Source: Clostridia bacterium
GTDB lineage: Bacteria; Bacillota; Clostridia; UBA1381; UBA9506
Direction of reading: 5' to 3'
DNA length: 32,585 nt
NCBI GenBank assembly: GCA_017416855.1
Contig: JAFQAZ010000027.1
Location: 1 to 32,585, forward strand
Part shown: positions 7,340 to 15,536 of the stretch, in pieces
Layout of the letters: each line of letters opens with the position of its first letter
Position numbering within the stretch: the first letter of the stretch is position 1
Position numbers and translations under genes: made by a program
Notes under the pieces: model-generated
What the model was told of the DNA's origin: nothing
Databases searched by the model: none
The model's input: the letters and a program-made list of their open reading frames with translations, nothing else

Positions 7340-8986
7340 ATGGCATGGTATGATGAAGCAGTATTTTATCACATATATCCATTGGGAATGACAGGGGCAC
7401 CGAAGCAAAACAATTACGGTGAACCGGTGCATCGGCTAAACGCCTTACTTCCTTTTATTTCAGAAATTCAACGGCTTGGCTGTAATGCCCTTTATATTGG
7501 CCCTCTTTTTGAGGCGGTGGGGCACGGCTACGAAACAACAGATTACAAAAAGTTGGATTCACGGCTTGGCACCAACGAAGATCTGGCAGAATTTGTAGCA
7601 GAATGCCATCAGCAGGGGATACGGGTGATTTTGGATGGTGTATTCAATCATACGGGACGGGATTTCTTTGCATTTCAGGACATTAAGCGCAATCGCGAAG
7701 CGTCTATATACAAAGACTGGTATTGCAACGTCAATTATTATGGCGACAATGAATATAATGATGGATTTTCTTATGATAACTGGGGTGGTTATGATTTGCT
7801 TGTCAAGTTGAATCAGCACAATCCGGATGTCAGGGCATATATATGCGAGGTTGTTCGCTTTTGGGTGAAGGAATTTGATATTGACGGCATTCGTTTAGAT
7901 GCTGCCGATGTGTTGGATTTTGGCTATATGCAGATGCTTCGTCAGGTTGCCAATGAAGTAAAGCCGGATTTCTGGCTGATGGGCGAGGTAATTCATGGTG
8001 ATTATACCCGCTGGGTCAATGGTGATACATTGCACTCTGTTACCAATTATCATTTGCACAAGGCATTATATTCCGGCCATAATGACCATAACTATTTTGA
8101 AATCGCCCATACGGTGAAACGGTTGTATGAAATGGGCGGTAACAGACCGGACGGACTTACACTATATAATTTTGTGGATAACCACGATGTGGAACGGATT
8201 TACACAAAGCTCAACAAAAAAAGTCATTTTATACCGGTTCATATTCTGTTGTATACGTTGCCCGGTATTCCATCTGTTTACTATGGTTCAGAGTTTGGGA
8301 TTGAGGGTAAAAAACAATACGGTTCTGACGATTCGCTGCGACCGGCTATTTCATACGAAGAATATATGAATGCCACCAGGGACAATTATATGACAAAACT
8401 GATTTCCAGATTGGGAAGCATACGTCGGGAAATAAAGGCATTGTCGTATGGTGACTATAAAGAACTGCTTTTAACTAACTGTCAGTATGCCTTTGCAAGG
8501 CATTATAACGGGCAGTCTGTGCTTATAACAGTGAATAATAGCGATGAAGATTTTATAATGACTCTGCCGGTTCAGAATGCAGAGGAATATGTGGGTGGAC
8601 TGGCCGGCATAAAGGTGCCTGTTCACAATGGGTGCATTGCCGTGAATGTGAAGGCAAATTCCGGAGAAATCTGGCTGCCTTGCGGAGAGGCAGAACAACA
8701 GATACCGCCGATTGCCATGAGTGTTAATGAAGTGAAAAACGAAGAACCCGCTTGCGGGGAAACAGTTCCATCTGCAGAGAATGTCAAAGAAGACGAATTT
8801 GCGCCGGAACCGTATCGTGAGCCACAACAGAATAAGGCCTTTGAAGAGATGACAGTGGAAGAATTGCAGAACGCTATACTGGAACGAATGAGACGTAACG
8901 GACCTGTGACAGAGCAGATGAAAAAAGATGTTTATGAGAATATCTATCACAATTCCCTGGTGACCTGGGTTAAAAGCTTTAACTAA
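7340..8986 (+). CDS. GH13 alpha-amylase-family enzyme with linker and helical C-terminal tail
   Basis: A cytoplasmic (no signal peptide) GH13 enzyme of 548 residues acting on alpha-glucosidic bonds of maltodextrins or glycogen. Barrel motifs are seen in order: DGVFNHTG, the nucleophile D187 in GIRLDAAD, the acid/base E216 in LMGEVIHG, and D283 in FVDNHD. A short beta-domain ends near residue 445. It is followed by an acidic, proline-containing linker (about 449-500) and a 48-residue, helix-predicted tail (about 501-548: FEEMTVEELQNAILERM, then WVKSF at the end) that is not part of standard amylases. GGAG lies 10 bp upstream of the ATG. It is probably co-transcribed with the CPBP and relQ genes downstream (gaps of 28 and 38 bp). 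Alpha-amylase, neopullulanase or maltogenic specificity cannot be separated by eye. Confidence 0.9.
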   Translation: MAWYDEAVFYHIYPLGMTGAPKQNNYGEPVHRLNALLPFISEIQRLGCNALYIGPLFEAVGHGYETTDYKKLDSRLGTNEDLAEFVAECHQQGIRVILDGVFNHTGRDFFAFQDIKRNREASIYKDWYCNVNYYGDNEYNDGFSYDNWGGYDLLVKLNQHNPDVRAYICEVVRFWVKEFDIDGIRLDAADVLDFGYMQMLRQVANEVKPDFWLMGEVIHGDYTRWVNGDTLHSVTNYHLHKALYSGHNDHNYFEIAHTVKRLYEMGGNRPDGLTLYNFVDNHDVERIYTKLNKKSHFIPVHILLYTLPGIPSVYYGSEFGIEGKKQYGSDDSLRPAISYEEYMNATRDNYMTKLISRLGSIRREIKALSYGDYKELLLTNCQYAFARHYNGQSVLITVNNSDEDFIMTLPVQNAEEYVGGLAGIKVPVHNGCIAVNVKANSGEIWLPCGEAEQQIPPIAMSVNEVKNEEPACGETVPSAENVKEDEFAPEPYREPQQNKAFEEMTVEELQNAILERMRRNGPVTEQMKKDVYENIYHNSLVTWVKSFN

Positions 8987-9014
8987 AAGGAATGATGTAT
9001 CTGAAGGAGATTCT

Positions 9015-9695
9015 ATGAAAACGAATATGAAAAAGACGATTCTTATGATTGGTCTTATTGTCATCTTCTGTGGATTTATGGCGGTAATTGACGGAGTATT
9101 AAAAGTAGATTATGCTGTCAAGTCAATCATAAAGCTTGCACTGTTTTTAATATTACCGGTCATTTATTCATTGTTTGACAAGGATATTAACATAAAAGAA
9201 CTTTTTATTCCACGCAAGAGAGGAATAAAGCGGTCGATTATTTTGGGAATATCGGTTTATGGCATTATTCTGGGCGGATACTTGTTGCTGAAACATATTT
9301 TCGATTTTTCAGCCATTACCGGTGCATTAACAAAAAATATAGGCGTTTCGGGAGAAAACTTTATCTTTGTTTCTCTGTACATATCATTTGTCAACTCTCT
9401 TTTAGAGGAGTTTTTCTTCCGCGGCTTTGCCTTTCTGAATCTTAAAAGAATCAGCGGCAGAAGGGTTGCTTATTTGTTCAGTGCGACGGTATTTGCTGTT
9501 TATCACATAGCAATGATGGTAGGTTGGTTCCGGCCGGCTGTCTTTTTGATTGTTATGGTGGGACTCTTTGCCGGAGGGCTTATCTTTAACTATCTCAACG
9601 AAAAAAGCGGAACGGTTTATCCTTCCTGGCTGGTGCATATGTTTGCTAATTTTGCCATTAACACAATTGGTTTCATGCTATTTGGTATCATCTGA
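9015..9695 (+). CDS. CPBP-family intramembrane metalloprotease
   Basis: A 226-residue polytopic membrane protein of the CAAX prenyl protease/bacteriocin-processing (ABI, CPBP) family. The EExxxR motif is EEFFFR (residues 131-136), followed by H164 in AVYHIA and H208 in LVHMFANF, completing the intramembrane catalytic set. About six hydrophobic helices surround it. The ribosome binding site GAAGGAGA is 6-7 bp from the ATG. In Bacillota such proteins often process or resist peptides; no bacteriocin precursor is visible nearby, so the substrate is open. It lies between the GH13 gene and relQ in a same-strand run with short gaps. Confidence 0.88.
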   Translation: MKTNMKKTILMIGLIVIFCGFMAVIDGVLKVDYAVKSIIKLALFLILPVIYSLFDKDINIKELFIPRKRGIKRSIILGISVYGIILGGYLLLKHIFDFSAITGALTKNIGVSGENFIFVSLYISFVNSLLEEFFFRGFAFLNLKRISGRRVAYLFSATVFAVYHIAMMVGWFRPAVFLIVMVGLFAGGLIFNYLNEKSGTVYPSWLVHMFANFAINTIGFMLFGII

Positions 9696-9733
9696 TAAGA
9701 TTGTGGTGGAGAAAAAATTAAGGAGTATAAAGT

Positions 9734-10414
9734 ATGGAAAAAAGTGTAATTGATAAAGAAAGAATTCAGGAAACCCAGGAGCAGCAAACGCTTGAATGGT
9801 CCAAAGAAGAACTGCAGGAATTACATAAGCTTATGTCATATTACCGCTGTGCCCTTATGGAGGTTGAAACCAAGTTCAATGTTTTGAATGAAGAGTTTTC
9901 TCTCCGGTATGACAGAAACCCCATTAACGGTATGAAAAGCCGGTTGAAAAACATTATCAGTATCAAGGAAAAATTGGAGCGGAGAGGCTTTCCGGTCAGC
10001 ACAGAATCTATTGAAGAAAATTTAAATGATGTAGCCGGCATCCGGATTATCTGTTCTTTTCCTGAAGATGTATATAAGCTGGCAAAAGCACTTTTAAAGC
10101 AGGATGATATTACACTGCTTGAGAAGAAAGACTATATTGAAAATCCAAAGTCTAACGGTTACCGTAGTTTGCATTTAATTGTGAGTGTGCCCATTTTTCT
10201 GGCTCACGAAAAGCGGAGTATGAAGGTGGAAATTCAGCTTCGCACCATTGCTATGGATTCCTGGGCAAGCTTAGAGCATCAGCTTCGCTATAAAAAGGAT
10301 TACAGCGGCATTTCTGATGTTTCTGAAGAACTTTTGTATTGTGCTGATTTGAGTGCAGAGCTGGATAAGCGAATGGATGCATTGAGGCAGAAGCTTTTGA
10401 TTGATAATGAATAA
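9734..10414 (+). CDS. relQ: Small alarmone synthetase (RelQ/YjbM-type GTP pyrophosphokinase)
   Basis: Synthesises (p)ppGpp from GTP/GDP and ATP during stress; the 226-residue length matches small alarmone synthetases and there is no hydrolase, TGS or ACT domain. Visible synthetase motifs are NDVAGIRIIC (98-107), the substrate loop SNGYRSLHLIV (140-150) and VEIQLRT (165-171) with the catalytic Glu at 167, followed by WASLEHQLRYK (177-187). Helices before and after the core match the RelQ tetramer-forming regions. AGGAG precedes the ATG. It is the last gene of the GH13-CPBP-relQ run and ends in a long hairpin. RelP (YwaC) is the alternative; the N-terminal extension favours RelQ moderately. Confidence 0.92.
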   Translation: MEKSVIDKERIQETQEQQTLEWSKEELQELHKLMSYYRCALMEVETKFNVLNEEFSLRYDRNPINGMKSRLKNIISIKEKLERRGFPVSTESIEENLNDVAGIRIICSFPEDVYKLAKALLKQDDITLLEKKDYIENPKSNGYRSLHLIVSVPIFLAHEKRSMKVEIQLRTIAMDSWASLEHQLRYKKDYSGISDVSEELLYCADLSAELDKRMDALRQKLLIDNE

Positions 10415-10451
10415 TAACAAAGCCGCAACAACGTGTTGCGGCTTTGTTATT
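10413..10451. terminator. Intrinsic terminator after relQ, probably bidirectional
   Basis: A perfect 18-bp stem (10413-10430 with 10434-10451) has a 3-nt loop. A GC-rich core AGCCGCAACA/TGTTGCGGCT is followed by TTGTTATTATT. The minus-strand gene ends 75 bp away on the other side. Confidence 0.8.
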
Positions 10452-10525
10452 ATTCATAGGTTTTAACATTTTTCACTTTAATTCCGAAGAAAGTTTAATT
10501 CTTGTTGTACGTTCTGTGCCATTTT

Positions 10526-10912
10526 CTATAGCCTTTTTTGACTTTCGATTTCGGCCTCCAGCTTAGGATGCGGGTCCTCCCATCCTTTCGGCTTAATGGT
10601 TTTGCCATCGGGGCCGTAGTGCGGTTTGCCATCTTCCCATAATTTAGTCATGTTGGCGGTATGAACAATTTCGAATAAAGCATCCGGCCGGATGCCCATT
10701 TCCACCAGGGTACCCAATGCAAAATACATCACGTCAATCATAGCATCGGCCTGTTCTACGATATCTTCTGCCTCTAAAAATTCGTTGATTTCTTCCAGCA
10801 TCCAGTTATAGCGTTTTTGAGCCCGGTCGGAATCCATCATTGCGGGAGAATCCTTATAAGGATGTCCGAATTTTTCCTGAAAGTCTTTGACCATTGCCCA
10901 TTCTTTATTCAT
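10526..10912 (-). CDS. MazG/PRA-PH-like nucleotide pyrophosphohydrolase
   Basis: A 128-residue all-alpha NTP pyrophosphatase-superfamily protein (phosphoribosyl-ATP pyrophosphohydrolase-like, PF01503 type). The metal motif is visible as EEINE followed by EQADAMID, i.e. EExxE then ExxD, on two helices. The C-terminal part has GKPHYGPDGKTIKPKGWEDP, typical of a stand-alone subgroup that is not HisE, since no his genes are nearby. It probably hydrolyses a non-canonical or regulatory nucleotide in the cytosol. The ATG at 10912 fits AGGTGA at 6 bp; the TTG at 10918 would leave about one base after the ribosome binding site. It is divergent from ymdB across an unusual paired promoter region. Confidence 0.82.
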   Translation of the reverse strand: MNKEWAMVKDFQEKFGHPYKDSPAMMDSDRAQKRYNWMLEEINEFLEAEDIVEQADAMIDVMYFALGTLVEMGIRPDALFEIVHTANMTKLWEDGKPHYGPDGKTIKPKGWEDPHPKLEAEIESQKRL

Positions 10913-10948
10913 TAACAATCACCTGTCCTTTAGTAACGTATATTCAAC

Positions 10949-10977
10949 ATTTTACAACAATTCAGGAAGAATGTCAA
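10949..10977 (-). promoter_or_regulatory. Promoter of the pyrophosphohydrolase gene
   Basis: On the minus strand TTGACA and TAAAAT are separated by 17 bp. The -35 box lies inside one arm of the inverted repeat shared with the ymdB promoter. Confidence 0.65.
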
Positions 10978-11010
10978 TGAAGGGAAAAAGAGACTATGTT
11001 TCATTGACAT
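10971..11010. repeat. 11-bp inverted repeat spanning both divergent -35 boxes
   Basis: ATGTCAATGAA (10971-10981) is the exact reverse complement of TTCATTGACAT (11000-11010), with 18 bp between the arms. Each arm holds one TTGACA -35 hexamer, one per strand. The five extra matching bases around each hexamer suggest a shared control site, not only matching promoters. Confidence 0.6.
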
Positions 11011-11032
11011 CCGCTGAAACTGTTGATATAAT
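11004..11032 (+). promoter_or_regulatory. Perfect consensus sigma-A promoter of ymdB
   Basis: TTGACA and TATAAT are both exact and are separated by 17 bp. The transcript would begin near 11039, about 35 bp before the TTG start codon at 11075. Confidence 0.8.
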
Positions 11033-11074
11033 ACATAATAGAAAAGTTATCTTGTACGAAAGGCGGTATGACCG

Positions 11075-11842
11075 TTGAAAATATTAGCTGTTGGCGATAT
11101 TGTGGGTGATGCGGGAACGGAGATGTTTCTGTCAAATATAGAACAGATTAAACGGCAGTATGCTGTTGATTTTTGCATTGTGAATGCTGAAAATGCCAGC
11201 TCGGGAAACGGGATTACCCGTCGCAAGGCTGAAATGCTGCTATCCGGTGGAGCAGATGTGCTCACATTGGGCAATCACACCTTCCGTCAGAAAGAAGCGG
11301 CGGCACTTTTAATGAATAATCAGCGGGTACTCCGTCCTTTGAACTATCCCCAGGGTACACCGGGGCGCGGGGCAGCAGTGTATCGGGTGGGCAATGTAAA
11401 AATCGGCGTGGTGAACGCTATGGGACGGATTTATATGGATTATATGGATTGTCCTTTCCGAGGCATTGATAAAGCATTAAAAAACATGCAGGCAGACCTG
11501 ATTTTTGTAGATTTTCACGCTGAGGCCACAAGCGAAAAAATCTCTATGGGCTGGCACTTAGACGGTCGGGTAACGGCCTTATTTGGCACCCACACCCATG
11601 TGCAGACAGCTGATGAATGGGTGCTGCCTAAAGGAACTGGGTATATAACGGATTTAGGTATGACAGGTCCTGTCTATTCCTGCCTGGGCGTAAAAAAAGA
11701 AATCACCCTGGAGCGGTTTATCAATTGTATTCCGAAACGGTTTGAGTTTGCCGATGGTAAGTGTATGCTCTGTGCTGCTGTGTTTACGGTGGATGAAACA
11801 ACCGGAAAAACGCTATCGGTAGAGAGGATTTGCATCCGATGA
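11075..11842 (+). CDS. ymdB: YmdB-type metallophosphoesterase (TIGR00282)
   Basis: Two-metal phosphodiesterase of 255 residues that cleaves 2',3'-cyclic nucleotides in characterised homologues and affects biofilm and sporulation decisions in Bacillus. Metal motifs are plain: GDIVGDAG at the N-terminus, NAENASSG, GNHTF, DFHAEATSEK and GTHTHVQTADE near the C-terminus. The TTG start is accepted because KILAVGDIVGD is exactly the family's N-terminus and AAGGCGG lies about 8 bp upstream; no better ATG is available. It overlaps the start of the next gene by four bases (ATGA). In many Bacillota ymdB follows recA and rny; here it precedes recA by several genes and rny is absent. Confidence 0.95.
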   Translation: MKILAVGDIVGDAGTEMFLSNIEQIKRQYAVDFCIVNAENASSGNGITRRKAEMLLSGGADVLTLGNHTFRQKEAAALLMNNQRVLRPLNYPQGTPGRGAAVYRVGNVKIGVVNAMGRIYMDYMDCPFRGIDKALKNMQADLIFVDFHAEATSEKISMGWHLDGRVTALFGTHTHVQTADEWVLPKGTGYITDLGMTGPVYSCLGVKKEITLERFINCIPKRFEFADGKCMLCAAVFTVDETTGKTLSVERICIR

Positions 11843-12396
11843 ATAAGCAAGAACTGCGGCAGGTGTTTTTACAGAAGCGAAAAGCAGCAGCTCCGGAACT
11901 CAGACACCGGTGGTCGCAACAAATTGAAGCATATGTTATGGAATACATTGAGAAACAGAAGGTTCGGTGTGTTATGGTGTATGCCGCGTTTCGGGATGAG
12001 GTGGAAACAGAAGGCATTATCCGAAAACTGCTGGCCGGTGGCATTTGCGTTGCGTTGCCCAGATGCTACGAAAAGGGGAAAATGTCAGCCTATCAGATAC
12101 AGAATTTTGATGAACTTGTACCGGGGAGGTTTGGCATATTGGAGCCGCCGGAAGAGCATCTCATAGAGCCGGCAGCATTTGACCTTGTTTTGGTGCCCGG
12201 TTGCGGCTTTGGACGAGATGGCAGCCGATTGGGATACGGCGGCGGTTTTTATGACCGGTATCTGCCCGGATGCAAAGGAGCAAGGGTTATTGGCTTGGGG
12301 TATGAACTGTCGATTGCAGATGCCTTTCCGATAGAAGCCTTTGATGTTCTGATGGATGCTGTTATTACAGAAAATGGTGTTATGAATAAAGTGTAA
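11839..12396 (+). CDS. 5-formyltetrahydrofolate cyclo-ligase
   Basis: Converts 5-formyl-THF to 5,10-methenyl-THF with ATP, returning folate to one-carbon metabolism. It is 185 residues long, normal for the family. Family blocks seen: KQELRQVFLQKRKA near the N-terminus, YAAFRDEVETEGII, LVPGCGFGRDGSRLGYGGGFYDRYL (phosphate/folate-binding glycine-rich loop) and IGLGYELS. The ATG at 11839 overlaps the ymdB stop, so translation is probably coupled; the earlier TTG at 11830 is inside the ymdB C-terminal codons and has no separate ribosome binding site. The same protein is also called MTHFS or YgfA. Confidence 0.95.
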   Translation: MNKQELRQVFLQKRKAAAPELRHRWSQQIEAYVMEYIEKQKVRCVMVYAAFRDEVETEGIIRKLLAGGICVALPRCYEKGKMSAYQIQNFDELVPGRFGILEPPEEHLIEPAAFDLVLVPGCGFGRDGSRLGYGGGFYDRYLPGCKGARVIGLGYELSIADAFPIEAFDVLMDAVITENGVMNKV

Positions 12397-12412
12397 AAAA
12401 TTTGTTCGTCCA

Positions 12413-12441
12413 TTGCAAATATGAGAATTTTGTGTTATACT
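12413..12441 (+). promoter_or_regulatory. Promoter of the DUF6106-like/cinA/recA transcript
   Basis: TTGCAA and TATACT are separated by 17 bp, and TGT precedes the -10 box (extended -10). There are no further good promoters before cinA or recA, so this probably drives all three genes. I saw no GAAC-N4-GTTC type LexA site here. Confidence 0.55.
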
Positions 12442-12512
12442 TATAATGATTGCATTTTCTTATTTTGCAATACAGCGAAATTAATATTTAAAATAAAGAA
12501 AAGAGGATAAAA

Positions 12513-13070
12513 ATGGACGTTTTTCTGGAGTACTTAATGAAAAAGAAACAAACCGGTATGGATGTGCTTAAACAGCTTGGTTTAATTTTGGCAGGAGTTG
12601 TGGCCAGTTATCTGGTTATGGTGCTTTTTTCGATGCTGGGTAACTTTTTTGCATCTTACACACTTTTAGGTGTTGCCGGTGTGTTTTACGGCACTTGGGT
12701 TTTGCTGCGGAATTACAATCTGGAATATGAGTACATTTTTACCAATGGCGATTTGGATATTGATGTTATTAAAGCGCAAAAAACAAGAAAGCGGCTGGTG
12801 AGTCTGCAGTGCAAAAAAATTGAAATTATGGCATCAGATAAAAATGCAGTCTATAAGCGCGAATTTGAAAGTGATTCAATTTCTAAAAAGTATAATGCGG
12901 TTTTTGATCCAGCTTTAGGCAGCATATACCATGTGTTGTTTACATATGACGGTGAGAGAATGCTGTTAACCTTCCAGCCCCCTGCAAAGCTTTTGGAGGC
13001 AATGAAAAAACTGAATCCCCGTTGCGTTTTTGCGGATGAAGAAGATTTGATGGAAGAACCTGAAGAATAA
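12513..13070 (+). CDS. Membrane protein resembling DUF6106
   Basis: A 185-residue protein with a short basic N-terminus, two closely spaced membrane helices (about 22-42 and 48-66), and a cytoplasmic C-terminal domain of about 115 residues with beta-rich, amphipathic character (EYEYIFTNGDLDIDVI) and an acidic tail. The pattern of an integral hairpin followed by a PH-like domain recalls the clostridial DUF6106 family; no biochemical role is known to me. AGAGGA precedes the ATG. It is 33 bp upstream of cinA and probably shares its transcript. Confidence 0.7.
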   Translation: MDVFLEYLMKKKQTGMDVLKQLGLILAGVVASYLVMVLFSMLGNFFASYTLLGVAGVFYGTWVLLRNYNLEYEYIFTNGDLDIDVIKAQKTRKRLVSLQCKKIEIMASDKNAVYKREFESDSISKKYNAVFDPALGSIYHVLFTYDGERMLLTFQPPAKLLEAMKKLNPRCVFADEEDLMEEPEE

Positions 13071-13103
13071 ATTATATACACTCTGCTTGCGAAAGGAACT
13101 ATT

Positions 13104-14345
13104 ATGAAGGCGGAAATTATAGCAGTCGGTACTGAAATTTTAGTGGGCGATATTGTGAATACCAACGCGCAGTTTTTATCCAGAGAATTGTTTAATCTGG
13201 GTATTGATATGTATTATCAGACGGTGGCGGGGGATAATCCGTTGCGCCTTGCTGAGGCGATTCGCCTTGCGTTTGGCAGAGCAGATATGGTTATTTTCTC
13301 CGGTGGCTTAGGCCCCACGGAGGATGATTTAACGAAAGAAACAGTGGCGGAATATTTTGGTGTTCCGCTGCTTTTTCATAAAGAAATACAGGATGAAATC
13401 AAGGAATATTTAAAGGGCTATGCCAAAACCGGCTATCCGGAAAGCAACTGGAAACAGGCCTATATTCCTGAAGATGCCCTGATTTTGCACAATAAAAGGG
13501 GCACGGCACCGGGCGTGATTTTAGAAAAGGACGGTAAAATTGCCGTGCTGCTCCCCGGTCCGCCCAGAGAGCTGCTCCCGATGTTTACAGAAGAGGTTGT
13601 GCCCTATCTTCGTGCAAAATCGGATTTTGTGATGGAAGCTAAGGTGCTTCGGCTTTTTGGAATTGGAGAAGCCAGAGTAGGCGAGATTGTTTCAGACTTA
13701 ATGGCCGGCGGCAATCCCACGGTGGCGCCCTATGCCAAGGATAATGAAGTAACCCTGCGGATAGCGGCGAAGGGAAAAACGAAGGCTGAAGCAGAACAAA
13801 TGATTGAAACGGTAAGACAGGAAATTGAAAGTCGTTTAGGTGAATTTGTTTATGGCTATAATGAAGAGAATATGGCAAAAACAACAGCCTCGTTGCTGAT
13901 GAACAGAGGGTTAACCATTGCCTGTGCTGAATCCTGCACAGCCGGACTTCTGACGGCAACGCTGGGTGATATACCCGGGGTATCAGCTGTGCTTTCAGAA
14001 AGTATTGTGACCTATTCTAATGAAGCTAAAATGAAATATTTAGGGGTACAAAAAGAGACTTTAGAGCAATTTGGTGCTGTTAGCAAGGAAACGGCCTGGG
14101 AAATGGCTGAAGGAATAAGAAATGCAGCCAATGCGGATATTGGTGTTTCGATCACCGGTATTGCCGGTCCCGATGGCGGTACACCGGAAAAACCGGTAGG
14201 TCTTGTGTATGTTGGTGTGAGTTACTGCGGAAATGTAATTGTGAAAAAGTTGAATTTACACGGCAATCGCACAAAAGTGCGGCAGGGCACGGTGATGCAT
14301 GCACTCAATGCTGTTCGGGAATGTATATTAAAAAATGAGAGATAG
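13104..14345 (+). CDS. cinA: CinA-family nicotinamide-nucleotide amidohydrolase
   Basis: A 413-residue two-domain protein. Residues 1-170 form the molybdopterin-binding-like (COG1058) domain with VGTEILVGDIVNTNAQFLS and FSGGLGPTEDDLT. After a linker, residues about 250-413 form the PncC/CinA domain with ACAESCTAGLL and GVSITGIAGPDGGTPEKPVG, which deamidates NMN to NaMN in the pyridine nucleotide salvage route. Both halves are intact. AAAGGA lies about 8 bp before the ATG. The position directly upstream of recA is the classic cinA-recA arrangement; homologues are induced with competence in some Bacillota. Confidence 0.96.
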   Translation: MKAEIIAVGTEILVGDIVNTNAQFLSRELFNLGIDMYYQTVAGDNPLRLAEAIRLAFGRADMVIFSGGLGPTEDDLTKETVAEYFGVPLLFHKEIQDEIKEYLKGYAKTGYPESNWKQAYIPEDALILHNKRGTAPGVILEKDGKIAVLLPGPPRELLPMFTEEVVPYLRAKSDFVMEAKVLRLFGIGEARVGEIVSDLMAGGNPTVAPYAKDNEVTLRIAAKGKTKAEAEQMIETVRQEIESRLGEFVYGYNEENMAKTTASLLMNRGLTIACAESCTAGLLTATLGDIPGVSAVLSESIVTYSNEAKMKYLGVQKETLEQFGAVSKETAWEMAEGIRNAANADIGVSITGIAGPDGGTPEKPVGLVYVGVSYCGNVIVKKLNLHGNRTKVRQGTVMHALNAVRECILKNER

Positions 14346-14372
14346 AAAAATCAAGGAAAAGGGGATAGAAAT

Positions 14373-15458
14373 ATGTTAGAGAGAAAAGGTGACAAAAAAG
14401 GTATGGCGCCGGTTATGCAGCGCACAGATAGAGATGAAAGAAAAGACGCTTTGGATATGGCCATGAAGCAGATTGAAAAAACCTACGGCAAAGGTGCCAT
14501 TATGCGCCTGGGCAGTGAGGCTCGTCTGAATGTGGAAGCCATTCCCACCGGTGCGCTCAGCTTAGATATCGCCTTGGGAATTGGTGGTCTTCCCAAAGGC
14601 AGAATTGTAGAAATTTATGGACCTGAATCTTCCGGTAAAACCACCGTTGCCCTTCATTGTGTGGCAGAAGCGCAAAAGCAGGGCGGCAATGTGGCCTTTA
14701 TTGATGCAGAGCATGCCTTAGACCCCGTATATGCAGAAAAATTAGGTGTGAATGTGGCCGATTTAATGGTTGCACAGCCGGATACCGGTGAGCAGGGCCT
14801 TGAAATTGCCGAAATGCTGGCCCGCAGCGGTGCGATCGATGTGTTGGTTGTTGACTCTGTTGCGGCGTTGGTGCCCAAAGCAGAAATTGAAGGCGAAATG
14901 GGCGATTCTCATGTTGGTCTTCATGCAAGACTGATGAGTCAGGCGCTTCGCAAGCTGGCCGGGGTTATCAGCAAATCCAACACGGTGGCCATTTTTATTA
15001 ATCAGCTTCGCGAAAAAGTTGGTGTAATGTACGGTAATCCTGAAGTGACTACCGGTGGGCGCGCACTGAAATTCTATGCCTCTGTCCGTATGGAAATCCG
15101 TAAGCAGGAATTCATAAAAAACGGAACCGATAATGTTGGTGTGCGTACCAAGGCTAAAATTGTGAAAAACAAGGTGGCTCCGCCCTTTAAAGAAGCAGAA
15201 TTTGATATTATGTACGGTGAAGGTATTTCCCAGGTTGGTTGTATTCTGGATGTTGCGGCTGACATGGATATTGTTCAGAAAAGCGGTGCCTGGTACAACT
15301 ATGGCGAAATGAGATTGGGTCAGGGCAGAGAAAATGCTAAAAAATATCTGCAGGATACGCCGGAGCTGTTAGCTGAAATTGAAGAAAAAGTACGTGCGGA
15401 GGCTTTCAGCAAGGCAGAATCCCAACCGCAGGTACAGGACGAAGATAGTAGTTATTAA
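14373..15458 (+). CDS. recA: DNA recombinase RecA
   Basis: ATP-dependent strand-exchange protein and LexA co-protease activator, 361 residues. The Walker A loop is GPESSGKTT (83-91); [21 protein letters not shown] marks Walker B and loop L1, and [29 protein letters not shown] covers the conserved ATP-sensing and L2 region. The C-terminus is acidic (QDEDSSY). GGGGATAG precedes the ATG. The 27-bp gap after cinA contains neither a promoter nor a LexA-type palindrome, so it is probably transcribed with cinA. No intein or insertion is present. Confidence 0.99.
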   Translation: MLERKGDKKGMAPVMQRTDRDERKDALDMAMKQIEKTYGKGAIMRLGSEARLNVEAIPTGALSLDIALGIGGLPKGRIVEIYGPESSGKTTVALHCVAEAQKQGGNVAFIDAEHALDPVYAEKLGVNVADLMVAQPDTGEQGLEIAEMLARSGAIDVLVVDSVAALVPKAEIEGEMGDSHVGLHARLMSQALRKLAGVISKSNTVAIFINQLREKVGVMYGNPEVTTGGRALKFYASVRMEIRKQEFIKNGTDNVGVRTKAKIVKNKVAPPFKEAEFDIMYGEGISQVGCILDVAADMDIVQKSGAWYNYGEMRLGQGRENAKKYLQDTPELLAEIEEKVRAEAFSKAESQPQVQDEDSSY

Positions 15459-15475
15459 TCACGGAATTGTTGTTA

Positions 15476-15500
15476 CAACAGATGATGATGTTATCTGTTG
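15476..15500 (+). other. Hairpin in the leader of the Ppx/GppA gene
   Basis: CAACAGAT and ATCTGTTG pair perfectly over 8 bp around a 9-nt loop. It sits in the 78-bp gap after recA, without a T tract, so it may partially uncouple the two genes or stabilise mRNA. Confidence 0.35.
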
Positions 15501-15536
15501 GAAAGGGTGTATCATGCGAGGTCAGGGGGCTCTACA

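Noticed and set aside
8471-9064. 197-codon minus-strand frame opposite the GH13 3' end
   Set aside because: Phe/Ile/His-rich translation with no family features; the plus strand encodes the amylase tail and the CPBP start.
10887-11078. 63-codon plus-strand frame in the divergent promoter region
   Set aside because: It overlaps the two promoters and the inverted repeat and resembles no protein.
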